This document shows, piece by piece, positions 15,893 to 22,836 of a stretch of DNA of 31,783 nucleotides. Origin of the DNA: JAFARZ01 sp035651595 (GTDB lineage: Bacteria > Actinomycetota > Actinomycetes > Streptosporangiales > Streptosporangiaceae). Every line of letters starts with the position of its first letter. Positions within the stretch are counted from its first letter, which is position 1. The position numbers were made by a program, and so were the translations under genes. The stretch spans positions 1 through 31,783 of the forward strand of contig DASRFJ010000251.1 of the NCBI GenBank assembly GCA_035651595.1. The letters are read 5' to 3'. The notes below the pieces were generated by a model. It saw only the letters and a program-made list of their open reading frames with translations. It was not told where the DNA came from and searched no databases.

Positions 15893-16598
15893 ATGGCAGT
15901 ACCTGGTGGTCCTTGGATTGTGCGTCCTGGCGACGTCGCCGCTGGAAGTCGTGGGCGGAGCGCGCGTGTACCGGCGGCCACGAGCGCTGCTGCGCGTGCT
16001 CGTCCCGGTGATGATCGTCTTTGGTGGCTGGGATCTGCTCGCGGTGCGGCACGGAGACTGGTGGTATAACGCGCGATACACGATCGGCCTGCGGCCGTTC
16101 GGCCTGCCGGTCGAGGAGTGGCTGTTCTTCCTCGTCGTGCCGGCCTGCGCCTTGCTCACCTACGAGGTGCTCGGGGTGCTTGGCGCCCGCGCTGCCTGTA
16201 ACGACGGAGGTCGGCGCCGTGGCCGGAAGTTACACCATTGCCGCGCTCTGCGCGCCCGTTCTGGTAGGCGTCCTCGAGGTCAAGATGCTGCGCACCGGGC
16301 TGCTCCGCCGCCCCAGGTTCTGGCTGACGCTCGCGATCACCCTCGGATTCCAGATCCCGGTGGATGGCTGGCTGACCAAGCTCAGCGCGCCCATCGTCAG
16401 CTACCGGACCGGTGTCAGTTCCGGGGTCCGGTGGCCTTGGGATATCCCGGTCGAGGATTTCGGCTTCGCCATCGCGATGATCACCTTCACGGTGCTGGTC
16501 TGGGAGCTTTCCGTACGGAAAGCCCGGGAACCGGCTGTCCCGTCCAGGATGGCGGTTCGCGTGGCGGGTTTCATGAACTACATACCCCCAAGGAGTAA
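15885..16598 (+). CDS. crtYc: lycopene cyclase subunit CrtYc, without an in-frame stop at the expected place
   Basis: The first about 103 residues are a CrtYc/lycopene cyclase domain: three membrane helices and the conserved PVEEWLFFLVVPACALLTYE segment at about 74-93. With CrtYd it forms a heterodimeric cyclase that makes ionone rings on lycopene. GTG 15885 has GGAGG (15872-15876) eight bases upstream. Family members normally stop soon after the third helix. Here the frame runs on for about 134 codons of Arg/Gly/Pro-rich sequence to 16598, overlapping crtYd in another frame. A TAA in the neighbouring frame sits at 16199-16201. Either the gene has lost its stop, a base is missing or extra near 16180-16200, or the cyclase halves are joined by frameshifting. 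Confidence 0.8.
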   Translation: MDKWQYLVVLGLCVLATSPLEVVGGARVYRRPRALLRVLVPVMIVFGGWDLLAVRHGDWWYNARYTIGLRPFGLPVEEWLFFLVVPACALLTYEVLGVLGARAACNDGGRRRGRKLHHCRALRARSGRRPRGQDAAHRAAPPPQVLADARDHPRIPDPGGWLADQAQRAHRQLPDRCQFRGPVALGYPGRGFRLRHRDDHLHGAGLGAFRTESPGTGCPVQDGGSRGGFHELHTPKE

Positions 16599-16704
16599 AA
16601 AATCGTTCACTCATTCGAATATTCCATTCCTGCGCTTGGTGAACGGTTACCGCTGCCGAGCTTGCCCGGGTTTAGCGCCTGGCGACGGGGGCAGTCTTGC
16701 CTGA
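16219..16704 (+). CDS. crtYd: lycopene cyclase subunit CrtYd
   Basis: A 161-residue partner of CrtYc. It has three predicted membrane helices, including SYTIAALCAPVLVGVLEV and FAIAMITFTVLVWEL, and the conserved IPVEDFGFAI motif. GTG 16219 is preceded by GGAGG (16206-16210) with eight-base spacing, so it is translated from its own site within the crtYc reading frame. The last about 45 residues, after FMNYIPPRSKK, extend beyond the usual family end and coincide with a locally AT-rich stretch near 16590-16630. Last gene of the crt operon. No CrtEb/LbtBC elongase, ketolase or glycosyltransferase follows. Confidence 0.85.
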   Translation: MAGSYTIAALCAPVLVGVLEVKMLRTGLLRRPRFWLTLAITLGFQIPVDGWLTKLSAPIVSYRTGVSSGVRWPWDIPVEDFGFAIAMITFTVLVWELSVRKAREPAVPSRMAVRVAGFMNYIPPRSKKSFTHSNIPFLRLVNGYRCRACPGLAPGDGGSLA

Positions 16705-16798
16705 ACTATTTCAGCCATGTCGCGGCCGGACGACCAGAAACAGGAACCAAGCACCGATCAGAAACAGGCCCATGCGGGCCCGGGAGCCGGAGACGATA

Positions 16799-17260
16799 GT
16801 GGTGCGAACGAACAGGCTATTCAAGTCCGGGTCTACTGAAACGGTGCGGGTCTTCCCGTTCCGGTTCGACCAAACCGCACGCTACATCCTGCCCATACTG
16901 GGCGTTACCCCGGCGACCAGCAGGGTGGAAGTGACCGGCGGCCGGGTCCTGATCCGCTACGGACCGTGGCGGGTCACCGTGGACCGGCGGAACATCCGGG
17001 CCGTTACAGCGTCCGGCCCGTTCAAGGCGTGGAAGGCCATCGGGCCACGGCTGTCGATAGCCGATCGCGGTCTGACCTTCGGCACCAGCATCCGCGGCGG
17101 GGTGTGCCTGCAGATGCGTCATCCGGTCGGCGTGCTGGCGCCCAGACAGCTGCTGGCACACCCCGCTCTTACAGTGACCGTCGATGACCCCGGCGCCCTG
17201 ATCCGGCTGCTCCGGCCGGGCCTCCTGCGCCGGCTGAGCCTTAGGGAACTGCTGAGCTGA
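16799..17260 (+). CDS. small basic protein of unknown function
   Basis: A 153-residue protein with no signal peptide or membrane span. The sequence alternates short beta-like stretches (SRVEVTGGRVLIRYGPWRV, then LTVTVDDPGALIRLL), which recalls PH-like actinobacterial hypothetical proteins, but no family can be named with certainty. GTG 16799 is chosen because GGAG lies six bases upstream; ATG 16772 and ATG 16697 are in-frame alternatives, the latter overlapping crtYd. It follows the crt operon after about 95 bases and converges on the DUF1990 gene. A role in carotenoid metabolism is not supported by the sequence. Confidence 0.6.
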   Translation: MVRTNRLFKSGSTETVRVFPFRFDQTARYILPILGVTPATSRVEVTGGRVLIRYGPWRVTVDRRNIRAVTASGPFKAWKAIGPRLSIADRGLTFGTSIRGGVCLQMRHPVGVLAPRQLLAHPALTVTVDDPGALIRLLRPGLLRRLSLRELLS

Positions 17261-17309
17261 GCCCCGGGCCGTTGTGTCGATGCCGCAGCCTTCGCGGACA
17301 GCCGCCTGA

Positions 17310-18062
17310 TCAGCGTCCGGGGTGGAGCCAGCTCCGGGTCAGGCGTTCGATTGGATGCGGCCGGGCGCCGGAAGGTGCCAGCACAATGCCGTCGGACCGC
17401 ATTGCTGGGGCGGGCATGGGGCGGCCCTCCTGTCCGGCCCGCACCAGCTCAGCCATCCGCGCCCGGATATTCCGGTAGAAGCGTTCCTGCATCCGCCGTC
17501 CGAACAGCCAGAACCCGAGGCGGATGCCCGGGTTCTGGATCGGCGCGGGTCGCGAATATCCGGCCACGCGGAATGTCACCCGGCCGGTGCTCAGGTTCTT
17601 GATCACCTCGTAGCTGAGCCGGCCCTGTTCCAGATGGCCCTCGAGCGTCTGGTAGCACCAGCCCCATGCTCGTTCGGGGCCGTCACCGGCAGTGCGTTCT
17701 TCGTCGATCACGCCGGTGATCCGGACGCCGACATAGAAGCGTAGGCCGCAAAAACGAGCCTCGAGCAGCATGTCCCGGCCAAGCAGCCCGCTGCCCTGCC
17801 GGTAGACGGCGCGCAAGATCTTGGCGTCGGCGAACTCGTACTGGCTCACCAGGCGGCATGCGAGCTCCCAGGCTCCGCCGGGCTCGGGCGGCCCGGGACC
17901 TTCGCGGCCGATCAACGTGGCACCCGAGTCGACGTGCCAGTGTCCGTCCACGACCGCGGATCCCGCGTCCGGAGCCCGCGCCGGATCGTAATTGATCGCC
18001 AGGAGGGGCAGCTCGTCGAGCGCCGCGCTTTCGTCGACCCGGCCGAGCAGCTGCTCGCGCAC
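17310..18062 (-). CDS. DUF1990 family protein
   Basis: A 250-residue protein. The middle and C-terminal parts match the DUF1990 pattern: an aromatic Gly/Trp stretch (RAWGWCYQTLEGHLEQGR), VTFRVAGYSRP, then a helical end GFWLFGRRMQERFYRNIRARM. The N-terminal part carries YEFADAKILRAVYRQG, also typical. DUF1990 proteins are thought to have a lipocalin/SRPBCC-like ligand-binding fold, but their function is unknown. It starts with GTG 18062, whose first base is the last base of the upstream membrane-protein stop codon, so the two are in one operon. Its 3' end converges on the small unknown gene ending at 17260. Confidence 0.75.
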   Translation of the reverse strand: MREQLLGRVDESAALDELPLLAINYDPARAPDAGSAVVDGHWHVDSGATLIGREGPGPPEPGGAWELACRLVSQYEFADAKILRAVYRQGSGLLGRDMLLEARFCGLRFYVGVRITGVIDEERTAGDGPERAWGWCYQTLEGHLEQGRLSYEVIKNLSTGRVTFRVAGYSRPAPIQNPGIRLGFWLFGRRMQERFYRNIRARMAELVRAGQEGRPMPAPAMRSDGIVLAPSGARPHPIERLTRSWLHPGR

Positions 18063-18277
18063 TATTCGGTAGCCTTCAGCCAGTCACCGATCAACCAGAA
18101 CATCGGCGGCCACAGACCCACGAACAAGACCCGGCGTTCGGCATTACCGCGTTCGTCCTGATCGACGGTCTTGGCCCGGATCCACAGGACGACGCACAGG
18201 CCAATCGAGCCTAGCGAAGCCGCGTACAGGTGGGCGCTGCGTACTCCGGCCTTGTGCAAGGCCTGGCTTGCCATCAT
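18062..18277 (-). CDS. small membrane protein with two helices
   Basis: A 71-residue protein with two hydrophobic helices, about residues 18-33 (YAASLGSIGLCVVLWI) and 50-67 (VLFVGLWPPMFWLIGDWL), separated by a charged loop. No family is recognised. GAGG lies six bases before ATG 18277; the second Met codon at 18274 is also possible. One-base overlap with the DUF1990 gene start indicates co-translation, so it may anchor or partner that protein. It is divergent from the second DUF1990-like gene. Confidence 0.65.
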   Translation of the reverse strand: MMASQALHKAGVRSAHLYAASLGSIGLCVVLWIRAKTVDQDERGNAERRVLFVGLWPPMFWLIGDWLKATE

Positions 18278-18337
18278 CGGTCACCTCACAACTACCTGGT
18301 TCGAAGCAGCGGCTGCCCGCTGTGCGAACATCTACTC

Positions 18338-19048
18338 ATGGCGACGGTGAGCCGGTCGGCCCGGCTGCGGACCGTGATGACCTGGCCGATCGGGATTGCG
18401 GTGGTCAGCTGGCGGTACATGTGGCGCACTATGCCCGTCCACCGTATGGAGGAGCCTGGCACGCGAGCCGACCTGCCCGACCCGGCCTATGGCTCTCCTG
18501 GGGACCAGACGCTCGAGATGGGTGTCGGCCCGATGCTGCACCGCTTGTACACGGTCCAGATCACCGGCAGCAGTATGACCCCGGCGGCTCTGATCGACCT
18601 GGTCGCCGACAGGCTTAACCAGGCCGCGCCGGAGGTGGCGGTGTTCCGCAAGACCGGCGGCACGTCCAGTGGCCTGCGCCTTGGCGATGAGTTCCTGGTC
18701 CGCATGCCAGGTCCGTGGGACGGGCCGGTGCGCGTGGTGCGTCGTGACCTGACCGCCTTCCGGTTCGCCACCATGGACGGTCACCTGGAGGCGGGCGAGA
18801 TCGAGTTCCGTGCGCGGCAGGACGGCGACGCCCTCCGCTTCGAGATCGAATCCTGGGCCCGGGCCGGTGACCGACTGGCATCTTTGCTCTACAACAAGCT
18901 GCGGCTGGCCAAGGAGATCCAGCTCAATATGTGGTCACACTTCTGCGTCCGTACCGCAGCCCTGGCCGGCGGCCGTCCCCGGGGTGGCATCACCATCAGC
19001 ACTCGCTGGCTCGCCTGGCCCGAGCCTCGCGGTGAGGCACGCGCTTAG
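18338..19048 (+). CDS. DUF1990-like / SRPBCC-type protein
   Basis: A 236-residue protein beginning MATVSRSARLRTVMTWPIG. The core has DEFLVRMPGPWDGPVRVV, then FATMDGHLEAGEIEFRAR and LRFEIESWARAGDRLASLLY, the same order of elements (GHLE-x-G, phenylalanine-rich strand, helical tail) as the DUF1990 protein encoded at 17310-18062. The two may therefore be distant relatives. No catalytic motif is seen. ATG 18338 has no clear Shine-Dalgarno, which may mean a leaderless mRNA. An upstream in-frame opening to 18230 overlaps the divergent membrane-protein gene and is rejected. Function unknown; probably binds a lipid-like ligand if the fold inference holds. Confidence 0.7.
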   Translation: MATVSRSARLRTVMTWPIGIAVVSWRYMWRTMPVHRMEEPGTRADLPDPAYGSPGDQTLEMGVGPMLHRLYTVQITGSSMTPAALIDLVADRLNQAAPEVAVFRKTGGTSSGLRLGDEFLVRMPGPWDGPVRVVRRDLTAFRFATMDGHLEAGEIEFRARQDGDALRFEIESWARAGDRLASLLYNKLRLAKEIQLNMWSHFCVRTAALAGGRPRGGITISTRWLAWPEPRGEARA

Positions 19049-19070
19049 TGGCGTGACGTGCGGTGAGCCT

Positions 19071-19508
19071 TTACCCCACACGCAGCCGAAGGTCGGCGAA
19101 ATCAAAGCCCGGAGCGACCACGCAGCTGACCAGGACTGGTTCCTCGCCGGCAGGAGCGGCACATTGCCAGACTCCTCCTGGGACCAGGACCTGGGGCCGG
19201 TGGCCGGCGTCCAGGTCCCCGCCGAGCACGAGAGCGTCTCCCTCAGCCGGCTCGCTGCCCGCTCCGCCCAGCCGCAGCTCCAGCGGGCCGCCGCCATGCC
19301 ACAGCCACAGTTCGTCGGAGCGCACCACATGCCAGCGTGAGCGCTCTCCCGGGTGCAGCAGGAAGTAGATCGCCGTAGCGGCGCTGCGCTGCCCCTGGTA
19401 GCCCTCGGGCGAGAACGACATCGGCGAGCGCCATGTCTCGCGGAACCAGCCGCCCTCGGGATGCGGTTGAAGGTCCAGTTGCTCAGCCAGCGGCGGCCGT
19501 ATCGCCAT
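19071..19508 (-). CDS. cupin superfamily protein (DUF985)
   Basis: A 145-residue single-domain cupin. The DUF985 start is clear (LDLQPHPEGGWFRETWRS), followed by ATAIYFLL and the cupin motif segment RSRWHVVRSDELWLWHGG (His60, Glu66, His71). The end, VLVSCVVAPGFDFADLRL, is also characteristic. Members are small beta-barrels of uncertain enzymatic role, some suggested to act on sugars. The start codon overlaps the stop of the TetR gene by one base (TGATG), so it is the second gene of that operon. Confidence 0.85.
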   Translation of the reverse strand: MAIRPPLAEQLDLQPHPEGGWFRETWRSPMSFSPEGYQGQRSAATAIYFLLHPGERSRWHVVRSDELWLWHGGGPLELRLGGAGSEPAEGDALVLGGDLDAGHRPQVLVPGGVWQCAAPAGEEPVLVSCVVAPGFDFADLRLRVG

Positions 19509-20176
19509 CAGCGGTTCCGTTCGCTTGATCTACCAGGGATCGCCGGTCCACCAGGGATCGCCGGTCCACCAGGGATCGCCGGTCCGCATGCCGCGGTCGT
19601 CAGCGTTCTGGCGGTGCGTGTAGCGCTGGTGATCGCCTGCTCGGGGGTCAGGCCGCACAGGTCGGTCAGCGTGAACAGGGCCTCGGCGCTGACCACCACG
19701 GCCAGGTCGAGGCGGAGCTGGCCGAACGTGTCAGGGTCGGTGACGGCCAGGGTGTCGCGCAGCGGCGCCAGCGCGTGGTCGATCAGGCCGAATCGAAGCC
19801 CGGGACGGGCGTGTGCGAGCTCGGGCCGGGTGATGGTGGCCGCGATCATGGCGCGCACCGCTCCCTGGTAGGCCAGCACGTGCCGGAACAGGAACTCGGT
19901 CGCGCACGCGATCCGCTCGGCGGCATCGCTGGATCCTGCCACCGGCCGCAGCGCTTGCTCTGGATCGGGCCATAGGCCCGCGAAGGACTCGGTCAGCAGC
20001 GAGAGCAGGTCGGGGAAGTAACGGTAGGCGGTCGGCTCCGATACCAGCGCCGCCTGCGCGACGGCAGGCATGGTCACCGGCTGGCCAGTCTGGATTAGCT
20101 CACGGGCGGCGCTGACGATCGCCATCCGCGTGCGCGCCTTCTGGTTGACCCGGCCCCCCGGCGACCGCACGGCCAT
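19508..20176 (-). CDS. TetR family transcription regulator
   Basis: A 222-residue regulator. The N-terminal TetR DNA-binding domain holds the helix-turn-helix at about residues 34-60 (VTMPAVAQAALVSEPTAYRY, then FPDLLSLL). The C-terminal ligand domain is all helical. The last 20 or so residues contain a triplicated PAIPGG stretch encoded by an 18-base tandem repeat. It is divergent from the alpha/beta hydrolase gene, with a matching inverted repeat between them, so it most likely represses itself and the hydrolase. It is followed with a one-base overlap by the DUF985 cupin. Confidence 0.88.
   Translation of the reverse strand: MAVRSPGGRVNQKARTRMAIVSAARELIQTGQPVTMPAVAQAALVSEPTAYRYFPDLLSLLTESFAGLWPDPEQALRPVAGSSDAAERIACATEFLFRHVLAYQGAVRAMIAATITRPELAHARPGLRFGLIDHALAPLRDTLAVTDPDTFGQLRLDLAVVVSAEALFTLTDLCGLTPEQAITSATRTARTLTTAACGPAIPGGPAIPGGPAIPGRSSERNR
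19533..19586. repeat. 18-base unit repeated three times in tandem
   Basis: The unit CCAGGGATCGCCGGTCCA occurs at 19533-19550 and 19551-19568, and at 19569-19586 with the last base changed to G. It lies within the 3' end of the TetR gene and encodes a Pro-Ala-Ile-Pro-Gly-Gly repeat. The reading frame is preserved, so copy number can vary without breaking the protein. Confidence 0.9.
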
Positions 20177-20208
20177 CAGCTCCTCCTGCTGTCAGCAAGC
20201 GTAACAAG

Positions 20209-20260
20209 GCTACCTCATTATGATAGTCGACTTGCATAAGGTAGCTCACTCGCCTACGCT
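20209..20260. promoter_or_regulatory. inverted repeat and probable promoter between TetR and hydrolase genes
   Basis: GCTACCT (20209-20215) and AGGTAGC (20239-20245) form a perfect inverted pair around an AT-rich centre (CATTATGATAG). TTGCAT (20232-20237) and TACGCT (20255-20260) with a 17-base spacer make a plausible sigma-70-type promoter for the hydrolase, overlapping the right half-site. Binding of the TetR protein here would block it. Position and symmetry support this; there is no direct proof. Confidence 0.5.
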
Positions 20261-20301
20261 GCCCTTGTGAGAGCTAACTCTTATAAAGAGAAAGGCCTGT
20301 C

Positions 20302-20328
20302 ATGGCCAATGTCGAGGAGGATCGATGA
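20302..20328 (+). CDS. eight-codon leader ORF coupled to the hydrolase start
   Basis: ATG 20302 begins a mini-ORF, MANVEEDR, whose TGA (20326-20328) overlaps the hydrolase ATG in ATGA. It has its own AAAGG seven bases upstream, and its body contains the hydrolase ribosome binding site GAGGAGG. It may only couple ribosomes to the next start. The peptide itself need not function. Confidence 0.35.
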   Translation: MANVEEDR

Positions 20329-21131
20329 GCGCTCTGATCCCGGCCGGTAGCCTCCGGCCTACCCGCATCGATACCCGCACGTTCCAGGTCGGCTCCGTCG
20401 GCCTGGTCGAGGTCACCGTCGCCGACCGCGACCACACCCGGCCATTCCTGCTGCTGCACGGCGGGGGCGGCGTGCTGACAATGGCTGGCTTTGCTGACCT
20501 GCTAGCCGAGCGCACCCACTCTCGGGTGCTGCTGCCTACCCACCCGGGCTTCGGCGGCACGCCCAAGCCCGAGTGGCTGACCAGCGTCCGCCGCCTGGCG
20601 CAGGCGTACGTCACGTTGCTGGAGGAGTCCGGCCTCACGGACGTGACCGTGATCGGCAACTCCTTCGGCGGCTGGCTGGCCGCCGAGATCGCCCTGCGGC
20701 ACAGCCCGCGGGTCAGCGGCATAGTGATCATCGACGGAATCGGCATCGAGGTACCGGGGCATCCGATGACCGACGTCAGCGGCCTGTCGCCAGCCGAAAT
20801 CCGCTCGTTTTCTTTCCACGACCCCAGCAAGGCAGCAGCTCCGCCGAACGCCGGTGACACCGGACCGAGCCCGGACGTGCAGGCCCTGATCGGCTACGCC
20901 GGCCCGGCCATGTCCGACCCGACGCTGGCCGGGCGGCTCGGTGGTCTCGACGTTCCCGCCCATGTGCTGTGGGGCGAAAGCGACCGGATCGTCGATCCTG
21001 AGTACGGCAAGGCGTACGCCGCCGCGATCCCGTTTTCGACGTTCACGCTGCTGCCCCGCACCGGCCACCTGCCCCAGGTCGAGACGCCCGAGGAACTGCT
21101 GGGCGCATTGTCCGATCTCGGCACCTGCTGA
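20325..21131 (+). CDS. alpha/beta hydrolase
   Basis: A 268-residue single-domain hydrolase. Landmarks are the oxyanion region LLHGGGG (44-50), the nucleophile Ser113 in GNSFGG, the acid Asp220 in WGESDRIVD, and His248 in RTGHLPQVE. The triad is complete. No signal peptide is present, so it is cytoplasmic. The substrate cannot be told from sequence; the divergent TetR regulator suggests induction by a small molecule. ATG 20325 follows a strong GAGGAGG site. Its stop is ten bases from a broken metallo-beta-lactamase-fold gene that was probably its operon partner. Confidence 0.9.
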   Translation: MSALIPAGSLRPTRIDTRTFQVGSVGLVEVTVADRDHTRPFLLLHGGGGVLTMAGFADLLAERTHSRVLLPTHPGFGGTPKPEWLTSVRRLAQAYVTLLEESGLTDVTVIGNSFGGWLAAEIALRHSPRVSGIVIIDGIGIEVPGHPMTDVSGLSPAEIRSFSFHDPSKAAAPPNAGDTGPSPDVQALIGYAGPAMSDPTLAGRLGGLDVPAHVLWGESDRIVDPEYGKAYAAAIPFSTFTLLPRTGHLPQVETPEELLGALSDLGTC

Positions 21132-21141
21132 CGTCGGACCC

Positions 21142-21258
21142 ATGAGCACTCCCCTGAACGTGACACGGATCGGCTACGCCTGCCAGCTGATCGAGATCGG
21201 CGGGACCCGGGTGCTGACCGACCGCCATGACGGAGCGTCCGTTCCCGGGCGGCCATAA
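21142..21258 (+). pseudogene. truncated metallo-beta-lactamase-fold gene, N-terminal stub
   Basis: Thirty-eight codons begin MSTPLNVTRIGYACQLIEI and continue GGTRVLTD, the usual start of a family of MBL-fold (UlaG-like) hydrolases, where Pro-Trp and then the metal-binding HxHxDH motif follow. Here the sequence changes right after VLTD to unrelated codons and stops at 21256-21258. All metal ligands are absent. It follows the hydrolase by ten bases, so an operon partner was cut off by a deletion or insertion with its right end near 21225. Confidence 0.6.
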
Positions 21259-21276
21259 CCAGGCTGCCACCATCAC

Positions 21277-21807
21277 CTAGGCGATCCGGCAGTCTGCCGC
21301 GCCCTGGATGCCGGACAGGCTGTCGTTGGGTACTGCGCCCCACGGGAAGTTCCCCGCGGAGTCGGCGGGGAAACCGGCCCCTGGGAAGGTGCCGGGAGCG
21401 TTGACAGAGAAATTGCCTGGACAACTTGAGTCCCACGCGCTTGCCTGATCATTGAATTGGAGGGGCACGCGATAATTGCCAGTGTTCTGATCGCATACTC
21501 CCCATCCGTTTTCCCACGCCGTCGATCCATAGGGGCCGTTCTGGTAGTAGTCGGCGACACAGCCAAACGGCGCGCTCGCGGGGGCCATCGCCACCGTCGC
21601 GGGCAGCTTCTTCAGGCAGACCCGTCCCTCGGTGCTTGCCACCCTGGGTGCAAAGGTCTCCGCGCAGCCAGGCAGCGGTTTGATCACCCCTGCGATGCGC
21701 TGGATGTGCCCGGAATGGGCCGTGGTTCCGGCCTGCGCAGTGGCTCCCAGGCCAATCAACGTGAATGCGGCGGTAACGGCGCCAGCCTGTTTCAGGACGA
21801 GATGCAT
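21277..21807 (-). CDS. secreted six-cysteine protein, possibly beta/gamma-crystallin-like
   Basis: A 176-residue exported protein with signal peptide about 1-26 (AGAVTAAFTLIGLGATAQAG). The mature part has cysteines at 48, 64, 83, 105, 129 and 173. Two copies of an Asn-Asp-x-x-Ser motif, NDQAS (119-123) and NDSLS (161-165), resemble the calcium-binding signature of beta/gamma-crystallin domains, as in some Streptomyces secreted inhibitors (I36-like). That assignment is tentative. ATG 21807 is preceded by GGGAG with good spacing; the longer open frame to 22041 lacks a signal peptide. Its 3' end converges on the MBL fragment. Confidence 0.65.
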   Translation of the reverse strand: MHLVLKQAGAVTAAFTLIGLGATAQAGTTAHSGHIQRIAGVIKPLPGCAETFAPRVASTEGRVCLKKLPATVAMAPASAPFGCVADYYQNGPYGSTAWENGWGVCDQNTGNYRVPLQFNDQASAWDSSCPGNFSVNAPGTFPGAGFPADSAGNFPWGAVPNDSLSGIQGAADCRIA

Positions 21808-22343
21808 GAGGTTCTCCCGGAGATGTCCGCACATCAGCTTCCGGCATAAGCAGATCAGGTTCCGTTTTCGTTTCACTGCCATCGCGCTTTCATTGCCATG
21901 CCATCCACCTAACTGTTTGGCGTCTTGCCTGGAGGCCCGATAGGGCCGGCAGCGACCTCGCACGGCCGGCCGCCGAGCGGATGCGGCTCTACCGGAAGTG
22001 ACAGACTGTCCCTTAGGGCTACACGTGTCTTGGTACGCCAAACCGACGTTTTCGCGCCCGCCTTATACCGCTATATACCGACTTGCACTGTCGGTTTCTC
22101 GTACAAAGACACGCTAGGTATCCGGGTCGGCGCGGCAAACGCGCGATCGGAAACTACAGCCGCAATAGCTGGCGACGTAGATAAATGGCGGCGAATGCTG
22201 TGGACGCGACAGCATTCCACGCTGAGAATGCAAGAGGGCGGGCACCCAGGCTGCCGACGCGGAATCTGAAATACGCCATTTAGCCCGAATTCCGGCCGCC
22301 GCAAGCGGGGCGCCCCACCACGCCCAGACACATGGAGGATCAC
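21808..22343. other. 536-base intergenic region between divergent secreted-protein genes
   Basis: No convincing gene was found. The region is AT-richer than its surroundings (for example TTATACCGCTATATACCG near 22061-22080) and must hold the promoters of both divergent secreted-protein genes. It includes a perfect hairpin at 22193-22217 and a short inverted pair CCGAC/GTCGG near 22078-22096. Confidence 0.5.
22193..22217. repeat. perfect 9-base inverted repeat
   Basis: GAATGCTGT (22193-22201) and ACAGCATTC (22209-22217) flank a seven-base loop, GGACGCG. It lies about 130 bases before the secreted-protein gene at 22344. It could be an operator for a dimeric regulator or a 5'-leader hairpin. 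It is not near any gene end, so termination is less likely. Confidence 0.5.
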
Positions 22344-22826
22344 ATGCGCAAACTCATCCACCCGTCCCGCCGCACCGTCATCATCGCCGCTGCCGTCCTG
22401 GCCACCGCAACCGCCAGCGCGGTTGCCATGTCTGGCTTCGCCAACGCCTCGCCCACCGCCGCACGGCAGGCTGTGCCCGGCCTGACTCAGATCGGCGACT
22501 GGGAAGCCGAGGCAGTAGCAACCGCCGCAGGCCAGAACTTTGCGGCCAGCGCGCAAACGTTCCCGATCCCGCTCCCATTCGCGCCGACCGCCCATTACGT
22601 GACCTCGCCAACCGCGAGCTGTCCCGGCAGCGCCGCGCGCCCGGTGGCGGCTCCGGGCAATCTGTGCGTCTACCAGGCAGGCAGCGAGAACGTTTCAGCA
22701 GTGACCATCTTCAAAGACGCCGGCCCGGGAACAGGCGCCGACCGGTGGGGGTTCAGCGCGGTCCCGATGTCGGCCAGCAGCGGCCCAGGAGCCGTCTGGG
22801 GGTCGTGGGCTGTGACGGCTCCCTGA
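22344..22826 (+). CDS. small secreted protein of unknown function
   Basis: A 160-residue protein with a signal peptide: basic MRKLIHPSRR, then the hydrophobic core VIIAAAVLATATASAVAM, with cleavage near ANASP. The mature part has two cysteines (93 and 108) in a CPGSAARPVAAPGNLCVYQ segment and ends RWGFSAVPMSASSG and GSWAVTAP. No named family is recognised. GGAGG (22334-22338) lies five bases before ATG 22344; the ATG at 22332 overlaps that site and is rejected. Its 3' end is ten bases from the end of the convergent deacetylase gene. Confidence 0.7.
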   Translation: MRKLIHPSRRTVIIAAAVLATATASAVAMSGFANASPTAARQAVPGLTQIGDWEAEAVATAAGQNFAASAQTFPIPLPFAPTAHYVTSPTASCPGSAARPVAAPGNLCVYQAGSENVSAVTIFKDAGPGTGADRWGFSAVPMSASSGPGAVWGSWAVTAP

Positions 22827-22836
22827 CGTTCGCCGG

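Noticed and set aside
19533..19586. CRISPR-like repeat
   Set aside because: Units are directly adjacent with no spacers and encode an in-frame peptide repeat.
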